A DNA stretch of 18,386 bases from assembly GCA_031409855.1 (NCBI GenBank), contig JANNYA010000153.1:1-18386 (forward strand), given 5' to 3'. Below, piece by piece: positions 8,301 through 15,850 of the stretch (positions are counted from its first letter, which is position 1; each line of letters starts with the position of its first letter). The DNA comes from JANNYA01 sp031409855. GTDB taxonomy: Bacteria > Pseudomonadota > Gammaproteobacteria > Xanthomonadales > SZUA-5. The notes beneath the pieces were generated by a model. The model made no database searches and was not told the DNA's origin. It was given only the letters and a program-made list of their open reading frames with translations. The position numbers and the translations under genes are program-made.

Positions 8301-11216
8301 TTTGATTTGCCTGTTTTGCCTCGGCAAAGCAGCTCCTTATGCAGCGGCTTCTTACACGCGGCGACAGAGTTTCCGGACGCCATCGCGCTCATTTCCGGCG
8401 GGCAAGCACTCAGCTACAGCACGCTGCTGGCGCAAACTCAGGCGCTCGTGAAAATCATGCAGCAAGCCGGCGTAGCATCCGGCGCACGGGTCGCGTTTAC
8501 TGCCACGCGTGCGATTTTTGACGTGCTGGCGATGCTGGCGATCTCAGCGGCAGGCGCGGCATTTGTACCGCTTGCGATGACACTGAAAAAGGCTGAGCTT
8601 AGCCAGCGCATCGCCCAAGTCGGCGCGAATTTTTGGTTGCATGAGGGCAAGTTGCAGCCCCTGCTTGAAGCCATCAACCAAGCCGGTTACCCGGCCATTC
8701 CGGATTTGGCCTACATCTTGCTGACCTCCGGTTCGAGCGGTGTGCCCAAAGCAGTCGCCATGACGCATGCTGGCGCAAACAACACCCTTAATGATCTGAT
8801 CCACCGGCTATCGCTGGGTGCCAAGGACAGCGTGCTGGCGCTGTCGCCTACACAGTTTGATCTGAGTATTTTTGACGTATTTGCCACCTTGAGCGTGGGC
8901 GCAACGCTGGTTTGGCCGGAGGAGTCGCAACGCCGTGACGCGAGTACCTGGCCCGCTTTAGTTGCGCAGCACGGCATCAGTATTTGGAACAGCGTGCCCT
9001 CCAGCTTGAATTTATTGCTCGCCGATTCTGGCGCCGGCGATAGTCAACTGCAAAGCCTGCGCTATGTGCTTTTGAGCGGTGATTTTGTCTCGAAAAATTT
9101 AATTGCGCGCGCACTGCAAGCGCTTCCCAACGCCGAAATTGCGGTGCTAGGCGGAGCCACCGAAGCGGGGATTTGGTCGTGCATTTTCGATGCCCGCCAG
9201 TTAGGCGTGCGCATGTTTGCACCCTACGGCGCAGCGCTTGACGGGCAGCAGCTGAGCGTGGACGCCGCACCCGGAGAAGTCGGTGAAATCGTCATCACGG
9301 GCACCAGCGTCGGTGCCGGCTATTTGCACGATGGCAATTTAGCGCAGCGCTTTCGTGATGATCACGGCGCACCGTGTTATCGCACCGGCGATCTCGGGCG
9401 CGCGTTAGCCGATGGCTGTATCGAAATTTTGGGGCGACAAGATCAGCAGGTTAAATGGCGCGGGTTGCGCGTTAGTGTCCTTGATATTGAGGCGCAGTTG
9501 CTTGGCACAGAAGGCGTTTTGCAAGCCGCAGCGATCACGCTTGACTCAAGCTTGGTCGCGGTCATCGTGTTGCAAAAACCCGCGCAATGTGCCGACACCA
9601 TTCACCCCGACACCATACACCCCGACAATATCATTGCCGCGCTTAAAAACCGCCTGACACAATCAGCTATAGCAGTGCCTGATCGTTTCGAGATTTTCGA
9701 CGAGGCATTGCCACTAACCGCAAACGGCAAGCTGGATCGGATCGCGCTTCGACAATCGCTGCTGAGCCGGAAATCGCCGGTGGCGGCACCGATCCCAATG
9801 AGTTCGTGCTTGGCGCGGCAAAATTCTGTACATCCAAGTGCGCGAGCGCTGTGGCAGCAATTCTTACCTGGATTCAAACCAGAATCAGGCGACTGGTTTA
9901 GCCAAGGCGGGCATTCGCTGCAAGCGCTCAAACTGATCGAAGCCGCGCGTGCATCGGGTGCGGCTAAAGGAACGCTGGGTGGCTTTTTGCGGCAACCAAC
10001 ATTGGCGCATTTTTCAAGTTGGTTTGAAGGACAAACGCCAGAAATAAGTGCTGCCTTGGCAGCACGATCAAACATAACAAGTCGCATGGATCGTGCCGAA
10101 ACGGATGCGCGGGAGATCGCACGGTTGCGGCAAATGCGGGAGGCGATTTTGATTACTGGGGCAACGGGCATGCTCGCCGTGGGTTTGATGAAAGAGCTAC
10201 GCGCGCGCAGCTCACGTCCGCTGATTTTGTGTGTGCGCAGCGAAACTCACGCGCTGGCACAGCAGCGCATGCTCAGTGCCATTTCCGACCCCAAGTTCGC
10301 GCTAAATACTGAGCGAATTCTGATACTTCGATTTGATCTTGCTGAACCTGCCTTGGGCTGGTCACCGCCGCTGTTTGATGCAGTTGCCGGGGCCATAACC
10401 GAAATTTGGCATCTAGGTGCAGAGGTGAACTTTTTGCTGAGCGATTCCGAACTAGCCGCTAGCAACACGCACTCGGTGGAAGCCATTTTCAAACTTGCAG
10501 CGCGAAACGGCGCATTGCTGCACTTTGCGTCGAGCCTGGGCATATTCCCCTATCGGCTGGTACACGATGTCGACGAGCGCAGTGATCGGCCCTCAGGGCT
10601 ATTTGCCTCGGGTTACGCGAGCAGCAAATGGCACGCCGAACAGCGGCTTTGTGCCTTGATTGCCCACTCGAATAACCAGGTGCCGTCGAAAAACCAGGCG
10701 AAGCTGGTGCGGTTGCGGATTTATCGGCTCGGGCTGTGTGTGTCAAGCAAGCCGCGCACGCAAGATATTGTGGGTATGAGTCGCATCGCGCTGACGCTTT
10801 GCAATAGTTGGCCTGATTCAATGATGCCGGTCAACGCGCTGGCGCAAGCGGATGCGGTGTCAGCGCTGCTTTTGCTGGCCGATATTGATCAAAATACTCC
10901 GCAAACCCGGATTTGGCATGTGCAAAACGAGCCGCCGGAATCCATCAATGCGCTGCATGCGCAGATTGCGCCTAGCGCTGCGAAAATCGCCTTATCCGAT
11001 TGGTTGGCAAGGCTTGCGCTTAGCGGACAGCTCGAACTTAATGCAGAAACGGCTTTGGCGCGCGATCTGTTGCTACTTTTGATCCCAGCGGGAACGCCGG
11101 AACCCGCTGATGCGGGCGGCCAAGTGCTCAGCCGATACACGCTAGCAGAGTTGAAAGCACGCGGCTGGCAGCCGCAAACGGTGGCTAGTGCATTGCGGCA
11201 TGCGCTCCTTGGATAG
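5337..11216 (+). CDS. Non-ribosomal peptide synthetase, C-A*-T*-A-T-reductase, with a degenerate first A-T pair
   Basis: This 1959-residue cytoplasmic enzyme should join and reductively release a small peptide or acyl-amino acid. C domain at about 24-430, with HHLLGDQ at 147-153 (core HHxxxD kept, final Gly is Gln). First A domain at about 453-905: A3 reads SSGTTGAPANIT without the lysine, the A2 region is missing, A8 is eroded, but YGLTEA, YLRTGD and the A10 Lys877 remain. First carrier at about 906-972 has LDWL where LDSL is expected (Trp939). Second A domain at about 995-1475 is complete: TSGSSGVPK (1130-1138), FDLSIFD, GGATEA, YRTGD, Lys1465. Second carrier has GGHSL with Ser1527. Reductase at about 1600-1955: TGATGMLA, Tyr1760 and Lys1764 (YxxxK). 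The A-domain style (WNSVP, GGATEA) recalls cysteine-type siderophore A domains. The 3' end overlaps the PPTase gene. Confidence 0.93.
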   Translation: MQSNEVLPSRRHGKQVSSASPHAELSENETALWLDCIKRPSFPGHVLPVYFHFEPDPSLAALQSALDRLVAQFPRLAMTVVEKNGLPEFTACESPKIKLHDLDRLPDQEYLMRLAFAPMPLDAPLMQWHRFQIGGDAAHTRHLLRCHHLLGDQQSVIGLWQALAQFLNNDPPLARANQAQLGFQRGGLQLSDPICHVRWQAAQARPALAPEFDAEPSGLALSVFESLTIAQSQAIQRSAKAAQLSTFELLLAAYADSLDEVYGAHARTLHLPALSQKKTGQYDVCTLALQLTPIECAANNRPASTLRARDLATQVRARVVNPPLASAQALRHGIVYSRAPLGACASFSGLSSNVEGHRISLVQQNSSPLNIILHRLPAQPAAFASCAQIYQWDDRLHLSVQLDRALFSAATAALILQSWRKQIERWLGATPSPLCDLVMTGAPQSQVNTSPAGSISALLAQAAAQYADCTALDDGLRKLSYQDLERFYSCDSGFPEALDPAPSINQAVQCYVALRRQTVLDFRITKLPLSTALSENCAVIFASSGTTGAPANITLSSANLAAYATAMVAALALKPGDRVLRFAGSAFDAVLEELLVSFLSGATLVCPVDANSREAVEARFESFPALSLRIEALAITALNVSTSWWHAAQVDHMIMPGCIRQIVIGGEAASAALWRQFSTQYPAIDLVNTYGLTEACVSQCISRGAFDARHKFVPLGASLSHVDAVIFQCDSELRAGLLEPGELCLSGASLGETSRADRYFVLGDQRYLRTGDHVVCDASGILHYLGRLNRIVKQLGKWLDLDTLALDATTVQANSGAESGAASSQICTLIMHGADAKQSQIVLLHEQAPSAALQAFATRHHAALFYLKRIPRTAGGKPDYPQMQAAILQAKSAADQAFNDTTAQKPAVSGALDVLIRATVGAHFDDSTRLSSILSSLDWLRLRGAIELQFGVQLQHSDHDHSIAKIKQLLRPSTAPVLKPAAIMPNHTFDLPVLPRQSSSLCSGFLHAATEFPDAIALISGGQALSYSTLLAQTQALVKIMQQAGVASGARVAFTATRAIFDVLAMLAISAAGAAFVPLAMTLKKAELSQRIAQVGANFWLHEGKLQPLLEAINQAGYPAIPDLAYILLTSGSSGVPKAVAMTHAGANNTLNDLIHRLSLGAKDSVLALSPTQFDLSIFDVFATLSVGATLVWPEESQRRDASTWPALVAQHGISIWNSVPSSLNLLLADSGAGDSQLQSLRYVLLSGDFVSKNLIARALQALPNAEIAVLGGATEAGIWSCIFDARQLGVRMFAPYGAALDGQQLSVDAAPGEVGEIVITGTSVGAGYLHDGNLAQRFRDDHGAPCYRTGDLGRALADGCIEILGRQDQQVKWRGLRVSVLDIEAQLLGTEGVLQAAAITLDSSLVAVIVLQKPAQCADTIHPDTIHPDNIIAALKNRLTQSAIAVPDRFEIFDEALPLTANGKLDRIALRQSLLSRKSPVAAPIPMSSCLARQNSVHPSARALWQQFLPGFKPESGDWFSQGGHSLQALKLIEAARASGAAKGTLGGFLRQPTLAHFSSWFEGQTPEISAALAARSNITSRMDRAETDAREIARLRQMREAILITGATGMLAVGLMKELRARSSRPLILCVRSETHALAQQRMLSAISDPKFALNTERILILRFDLAEPALGWSPPLFDAVAGAITEIWHLGAEVNFLLSDSELAASNTHSVEAIFKLAARNGALLHFASSLGIFPYRLVHDVDERSDRPSGLFASGYASSKWHAEQRLCALIAHSNNQVPSKNQAKLVRLRIYRLGLCVSSKPRTQDIVGMSRIALTLCNSWPDSMMPVNALAQADAVSALLLLADIDQNTPQTRIWHVQNEPPESINALHAQIAPSAAKIALSDWLARLALSGQLELNAETALARDLLLLLIPAGTPEPADAGGQVLSRYTLAELKARGWQPQTVASALRHALLG
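5351..5383 (+). repeat. Repeat copy inside the 5' end of the synthetase gene
   Basis: The 30 bases 5351-5380 match the array unit at 2619-2648 at 24 of 30 positions, including the shared end ACGGCAAACA, and are followed by AGT as in the array. Read in the synthetase frame it encodes EVLPSRRHGKQV, a frame different from that used by the copy at 4798-4830. The repeat therefore seems conserved as DNA, not as a peptide. Confidence 0.8.
9594..9626 (+). repeat. 15-base in-frame tandem duplication in the second A domain
   Basis: GACACCATTCACCCC (9594-9608) is followed directly by GACACCATACACCCC (9609-9623), 14 of 15 identical, then GAC. It encodes DTIHP twice and then D, in the loop before motif A10. 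It is probably a recent slippage product in a surface loop with little effect. Confidence 0.85.
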
Positions 11217-11751
11217 CTTAAGGACACTCCGCCACCGCGGCTATACACTCACCGTCGCGCGCATCGCCGCACTCCCTTACCGCCGGGCTTACGCCAAGCT
11301 AACGCTGGTGCAGCGTCGCCGCGCCACGCAATTTTCAAGTGCGAAATTAAGGCGCAGCTATTTGGCCTGCAAAGGACTGCAACAGCAGTTGCGCCAGCGA
11401 AAACCCAAATACTATTTCAGCATGAGCCACACCAGCAAATGGGTCGTAATCGCTAGTGCCGCGCGCCGCATCGGCGTTGATGCCGAGCGATCTGGTGAGA
11501 AGATCTTGCTTGATCTGGTCAAACTGATCGCCGCCAATCGATACGAAGCAAACTGGGCAGCGGCGGATCGGCCTGAGAGTTCAATGCGTGGGCTGCTACT
11601 TTGGCTTGCTAAGGAAGCCCAATTTAAGTCCGCCGGAAATTTTCAGGCGCATTTTGATCCGCAAACGATCCCCGTTTACGGTGCCGCGGGCTGGCATAGA
11701 AATCTAGTTTTTGCACGAGTTTTGGGACTACAGATCGCGGTCTGGCGATGA
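11200..11751 (+). CDS. Sfp-type 4'-phosphopantetheinyl transferase
   Basis: This protein moves the phosphopantetheine arm of coenzyme A onto a carrier-protein serine, here presumably Ser1527 of the upstream synthetase. From the ATG at 11200 it is 183 residues, short for the Sfp family. The family motifs are clear: FSMSHTSKWVVIA at 73-85, IGVDAE at 91-96 with metal ligands Asp94 and Glu96, and WLAKEA at 135-140 with Glu139. A GTG at 11188 in the same frame is the alternative start. Either start overlaps the synthetase end (11216), so translation is coupled and the two genes form one operon. The N-terminal part is basic (RRAYAKL, RRRATQF). The protein looks catalytically complete. Confidence 0.9.
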   Translation: MRSLDSLRTLRHRGYTLTVARIAALPYRRAYAKLTLVQRRRATQFSSAKLRRSYLACKGLQQQLRQRKPKYYFSMSHTSKWVVIASAARRIGVDAERSGEKILLDLVKLIAANRYEANWAAADRPESSMRGLLLWLAKEAQFKSAGNFQAHFDPQTIPVYGAAGWHRNLVFARVLGLQIAVWR

Positions 11752-11791
11752 CTGTAACCCACTGAAAGCCGCGCCTAATTCCCGGCAATCA

Positions 11792-11810
11792 GGTAAATTA
11801 ATCGATTACC
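11792..11810. promoter_or_regulatory. Dyad-symmetric site before the Kef-type antiporter
   Basis: The stretch contains the perfect 10-base palindrome TAATCGATTA (11799-11808) and outer arms GGTAA (11792-11796) and TTACC (11806-11810). It lies 35 bases before the antiporter start in a 94-base gap, a suitable place for a regulator site. No promoter hexamers can be assigned with confidence. Confidence 0.3.
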
Positions 11811-11845
11811 AATCAAGCCGATGCGTTTTATGCGAGCACTTAACT

Positions 11846-13636
11846 ATGTCTGACCCTAATCAAGCCAGCGCGCTGGTGCCAGCAGTGGTGTTTCTTTCCG
11901 CTGCGGTGGTGGCAGTCCTGGTAAGCAAGCGGCTCAAGTTGGGCGCAGTGATTGGCTATTTGTTGGCTGGCGTGTTGATCGGGCCGCAGGTGCTTAAGCT
12001 GATTACGGACGAGCAGACGGTGTTGGCGTTTTCTGAGCTGGGCGTGGTCTTTTTGCTGTTCGTTCTTGGCTTAGAGCTTTCGCCGCAGCGGCTTTGGGTG
12101 ATGCGGCGCCATCTGTTTGGCATGGGCAGTGCGCAAATGCTGTTGGTGACGGCGGTGATTGCGCTCGTCGCGAAGCTATCCGGCCTATCGAATGCGGCGG
12201 CGCTTATCGCGGGCTTTGGCTTGGCGCTTTCCTCTACCGCGTTTGCGCTGCAAATTTTGGCTGAGCGCGATGAAGTCAGTAGTGAACACGGGCGCGCTTC
12301 CTTTGGTGTGCTGTTGTTTCAAGATTTGGTCGCGGTGCCGGTGTTGGCGTTGATTCCCTTGTTCGGTGCGCGCCATGCCGAGGCCAGTACGCGGCCCTTT
12401 TGGCAATCGGCGCTGTTGGTGGTTGCTGCCGTCGCGGGCGTGATCTTCGCGGGGCGCTATTTATTGCGGCCAATTTTCCGGCTGGTAGCGCGCGCGAAAA
12501 TGAGCGAGCTGTTTACCGCTGTTTCTTTGCTGGTGGTGCTTGGCACGGCGCTGCTGATGCAAAATGTCGGCCTGTCGATGGGTTTGGGCGCGTTTTTGGC
12601 GGGCATGCTGTTGGCGGATTCGGAATACAGCCATGAAGTCGAGGGCCATATCGAGCCCTTCAAAGGCCTGTTGTTAGGGCTGTTTTTCATGGCGGTTGGC
12701 ATGAACTTAGATTTGCAGCTATTGCTAGCCAAGCCACTATTGGTTTTCGGGCTGGTGGCGGGCATTGCTTGCCTGCAACTGCTGCTGATGTGGGCGGTGG
12801 CGCGTGCCTTTGGGCAAACACATCCCAGCGCACTGCTGCTGGCGGCCTTGCTTGCTTCGGGCGGTGAATTTGCCTTTGTGGTGTTTAAAACTGCTGAAAC
12901 AGCCGCCTTGCTCGATGTCAAAACTGCTGCGTTATTGAATGTCGTGGTCGCAGTCGCCATGGCAATTACGCCGCTAATGGTGCTGGGCGTGCATTTTTTG
13001 AGCAAAAAGCTGAGTAGCAATGCGCCGGTGCGCCCCTTTGATGAGATTGATAGCGACGCCGCAAAAGTGATTATCGCGGGCTTTGGCCGCTTTGGCCAAA
13101 TCCCCGCGCGGGTGTTGGCCGCGCAAAAAATTCCATTCACTGTGATTGACCCAGATACCGATATTGTCGACTTTGCGCGTAAGTTTGGTGGCAATGTATT
13201 TTACGGCGATACCACGCGCCAGGAAACGCTACGCGCCGCGAAAATTGAGCAGGCGCAAGTATTGGTGCTGGCGCTGGATGATATGGAGCGCTCGATACGC
13301 ACCGCTCGGGTTGCAAAAAAACTTAACCCAACGCTTAAAATTATCGCGCGTGCACGCAATCGTCGGCACGCACACAAACTGATGGACTTAGGCATTGATG
13401 ATGCCGTGCGCGAAACCCTGCACTCGGCCTTGCTGGTTACGCACAAGGTGTTGGAAGAATTGGGTTTTAGTTCGGAAATCGCGGCAGATAGAGTCGCGCG
13501 CTTTCGCGCTTTGGATGAAAACTCGCTGAAAGAACAGTTTTTGTTCCACGATGATGAGCAAGCCTTGATTCAGTCTGCGGCGCAGTCACGCAAAGAGTTA
13601 GTGGCGCTTTTTGAGACGGATGCAAAGCTGCAGTAG
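11846..13636 (+). CDS. KefB/KefC-type potassium/proton antiporter (CPA2 family)
   Basis: This 596-residue inner-membrane protein should let potassium out in exchange for protons, protecting against electrophiles or pH stress. Residues 10-386 form about a dozen membrane segments of the sodium/hydrogen-exchanger fold, with FQDLVAVP (158-165) and the conserved loop DSEYSHEVEGHIEPFKG (258-274) that in E. coli KefC links to the cytoplasmic domain. A Rossmann RCK/TrkA-N domain follows at about 406-525 with GFGRFG (412-417) and GDTTRQETL. Length matches E. coli KefB and KefC (about 600). The start MSDPNQ at 11846 was chosen over an in-frame start at 11711 because the latter overlaps the PPTase and adds 45 residues that do not fit the family. 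No KefF/KefG-like ancillary gene is adjacent. KefB and KefC cannot be told apart here. Confidence 0.93.
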   Translation: MSDPNQASALVPAVVFLSAAVVAVLVSKRLKLGAVIGYLLAGVLIGPQVLKLITDEQTVLAFSELGVVFLLFVLGLELSPQRLWVMRRHLFGMGSAQMLLVTAVIALVAKLSGLSNAAALIAGFGLALSSTAFALQILAERDEVSSEHGRASFGVLLFQDLVAVPVLALIPLFGARHAEASTRPFWQSALLVVAAVAGVIFAGRYLLRPIFRLVARAKMSELFTAVSLLVVLGTALLMQNVGLSMGLGAFLAGMLLADSEYSHEVEGHIEPFKGLLLGLFFMAVGMNLDLQLLLAKPLLVFGLVAGIACLQLLLMWAVARAFGQTHPSALLLAALLASGGEFAFVVFKTAETAALLDVKTAALLNVVVAVAMAITPLMVLGVHFLSKKLSSNAPVRPFDEIDSDAAKVIIAGFGRFGQIPARVLAAQKIPFTVIDPDTDIVDFARKFGGNVFYGDTTRQETLRAAKIEQAQVLVLALDDMERSIRTARVAKKLNPTLKIIARARNRRHAHKLMDLGIDDAVRETLHSALLVTHKVLEELGFSSEIAADRVARFRALDENSLKEQFLFHDDEQALIQSAAQSRKELVALFETDAKLQ

Positions 13637-13860
13637 TTTTGTAATCAATTCCTTTGGCGATCCCATTTACCTAAGGAAATTTGGCAAAAAAACTGCATTA
13701 GGTGGCGCACAAGACACGGCTATCGCTTTACGGTTGAGTAAAGACGAGATTGATTTAGTTCATCCCTTGCCTTTTAGGAAATTTAGTCCGAAGATATTCG
13801 TACATCTTCTGTGCGGTCGCATGTGCGGGGCTAAATTCTCTTCAGAGCCGGGTTTTAGAT
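13637..13860. other. Intergenic region before the kelch protein gene
   Basis: These 224 bases are richer in A/T than the flanking genes. They hold a 6-base inverted repeat, GAAGAT (13790-13795) and ATCTTC (13804-13809), with an 8-base loop and no T-run, and two copies of AGGAAATTT about 100 bases apart. No clear promoter, riboswitch or terminator was recognised. Confidence 0.4.
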
Positions 13861-15723
13861 ATGACAACTTGTTTTGAATTTCAATCCAGTAGCGGGCAAT
13901 TCAGTAGCGGGCGCGTTGCTGCTTTAGCAGGTGGTTTATTTTTCGCAATGTCGAGCTTTGCGTGCAGCGTTGCCGGGCATACGCATCATGCCAAAGCAGC
14001 GAACGTCACTGTGCCAGCAGATAGTTCACAGTGGGTAGGCCCCGGCTATTCTGGTACTTGGCACGATCCAACTCGGCCGGGTGAGGGTTTTGTATTGGAG
14101 ATATTGGATAACGGAAAAGCGCTAGCCGTTTGGTTTACCTATCCTCCGCCGGGCAGCCCGGCAAAACAAGCCTGGGTGATTGCCCAGGAGGGCGTAGTGG
14201 AGCGCAATCGCATTCGCTTTAGCAACGCGCTAACCACGCGCGGTGCGAAATTTGGTCCAGGCTTTGATCCAGCTGCGGTACAAGTTTTGCCGTGGGGCTC
14301 GCTAGATTTCGAGTTCTCAGGCTGTAACAGCCTGCGCGTCAACTATGCAGGGCCGGCTGCCTGGGGCTCTGGTGTATCAAATTTGGAGCGACTAAGTACT
14401 TTAGACGAGTTGAGTTGCACTGGAAAAAGTAAACTCGGCAGCGCTGGCGCACGCACGATTGCCGGGTTAAAACAGCGCAGCGGATCTTGGTTTGACCCCA
14501 GCCACTCGGGTGAGGGCTGGATGTTTCAAGAATTGAACGATGGCCGCGCAGTCGGGTTTTGGTTCACCTATGACGCCCAGGGTGAACAAGCGTGGACTAT
14601 CGGCTTCGCCGAGCAAGCCGGTGCCAATATGCGGATGGACAACGTCTTGCGCCCGATAGGCGGGCGCTTTGGTAGTAATTTTGACCCTGGCACCGTTGTC
14701 GTGCAGCCCTGGGGAAGCTACCAAGCCGAATTTTCTAGCTGTGCGCGCGGCACAGTCAACTACCAATCCAGTCAGGCCGAGTTTGGCTCCGGTATTTTGA
14801 AGCCGACGCGGCTCACTCAGCTTTCTGGCGCGGTTTGCTTGGACGAAATTCCGAGTGTGCCAAACGCCCCGGTGTGGTCGCAGGCGGGGGTGATGCCGCG
14901 GCCGCTGTCTGAAACCCCGGCGGCAGGATCAGGTGACAAGGTTTACTTGGCGGGTGGTTATCGCACCGGAATTAGCTCGGTGCGCGATTTTAGCCAGTAT
15001 TCAATCAGCACCAGCACATGGACGGAGCTACCGAAACTGCCGAATGCGCGTGACCACGCCATGGCAACTGAGTTCGAGGGTCAGATTTTTGTTTTTGGCG
15101 GCAACCAAAGCGATGCCAGTGACACCAATCCAGGTTGGCGCTTTGATCCGCAGCTGAACTCCTGGACGCCGTTGCCGCCTATGGTTTCCGGTGCCGCTAG
15201 CGGTAGCGCGCGGCTTGGCGGGAAACTGTATTTTGGCTCCGCTGAGGGCATTATTGCCGAGCTAGATCCCCACACATTGATCTCACGCACGCTTCCCACG
15301 GAAGTGCGCGCGTTACGCGATCACTCGCAGCTGATTGCCTTCCAGGGGGAACTTTGGCTGCTCGGCGGCCGGGGCCAAACCGGTGAAACACGTTTGGTTT
15401 CTATTTTTGACCCGGCCAGTGAAACTTGGCGCGCGGGCCCACCCTTGCGTGCTGCGCGTGGCGGGTTTGCTGCAGCAAGCGACGACAAAATGCTGATCCT
15501 GACCGGCGGCGAGGTTATCTATTCGGGCACGCGTGTCGTCGCTTCAACCGAGGTCATTGTCGCAGGCAGTCAAAGTTTTACCGCACTGCCAAACCTGCCC
15601 GTGCCTGTGCACGGGATGGGCGGTGTATTGCGCGAGCGCACGTTTATCGTTTTGGGTGGCTCAAAAAGCGCGGGTATTGCGGTCAATGGTGGTGAAGTGC
15701 AGGTTTTGCGCTGGGGGCAATAA
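13861..15723 (+). CDS. Exported protein with two GxWxDP/GEG modules and C-terminal kelch repeats
   Basis: This 620-residue protein has a likely Sec signal peptide (Arg18, then hydrophobic 19-39; cleavage perhaps after AKA at 46) and should work in the periplasm or outside the cell. Two related modules follow at about 60-187 and 205-327. Each has G-x-W-x-DP, a GEG, a WFTY, a QAW, a FDP and a PWG motif, and each ends with a cysteine pair (Cys155/Cys186; Cys294/Cys326) likely to form a disulfide. Residues 340-620 are kelch repeats forming a beta-propeller, with VYLAGGY, IFVFGGN, LWLLGGRG, MLILTGG and FIVLGGS blades. The fragment SSFAC is a poor lipobox, so a lipoprotein is less likely. Function is unknown; an adhesion or carbohydrate-binding role would be a guess from the propeller. 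Confidence 0.85.
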   Translation: MTTCFEFQSSSGQFSSGRVAALAGGLFFAMSSFACSVAGHTHHAKAANVTVPADSSQWVGPGYSGTWHDPTRPGEGFVLEILDNGKALAVWFTYPPPGSPAKQAWVIAQEGVVERNRIRFSNALTTRGAKFGPGFDPAAVQVLPWGSLDFEFSGCNSLRVNYAGPAAWGSGVSNLERLSTLDELSCTGKSKLGSAGARTIAGLKQRSGSWFDPSHSGEGWMFQELNDGRAVGFWFTYDAQGEQAWTIGFAEQAGANMRMDNVLRPIGGRFGSNFDPGTVVVQPWGSYQAEFSSCARGTVNYQSSQAEFGSGILKPTRLTQLSGAVCLDEIPSVPNAPVWSQAGVMPRPLSETPAAGSGDKVYLAGGYRTGISSVRDFSQYSISTSTWTELPKLPNARDHAMATEFEGQIFVFGGNQSDASDTNPGWRFDPQLNSWTPLPPMVSGAASGSARLGGKLYFGSAEGIIAELDPHTLISRTLPTEVRALRDHSQLIAFQGELWLLGGRGQTGETRLVSIFDPASETWRAGPPLRAARGGFAAASDDKMLILTGGEVIYSGTRVVASTEVIVAGSQSFTALPNLPVPVHGMGGVLRERTFIVLGGSKSAGIAVNGGEVQVLRWGQ

Positions 15724-15850
15724 AACATTCCGTTTGCGACAGACGGCAATCTCGACTACTCCGGCAAGATTGATTGCTTAAAACTGTTCCCATTTGGCGC
15801 TACACTTGCGCGCTTGCAGCCGGGCAAACGCGGCGGGAGCGCGTAAACCG

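Noticed and set aside
12457..13194. Long - strand ORF opposite the antiporter gene
   Set aside because: It is Ser/Thr/Ala-rich with no family pattern, while the + strand encodes a clear Kef protein.
13611..13877. 88-codon ORF spanning the gap between the antiporter and the kelch gene
   Set aside because: It overlaps both neighbours, has no recognisable domain and no convincing ribosome binding site.
15774..15806. Promoter TTGCTT / TACACT before gspF
   Set aside because: The spacing of 21 bases is too long for a usual sigma-70 promoter.
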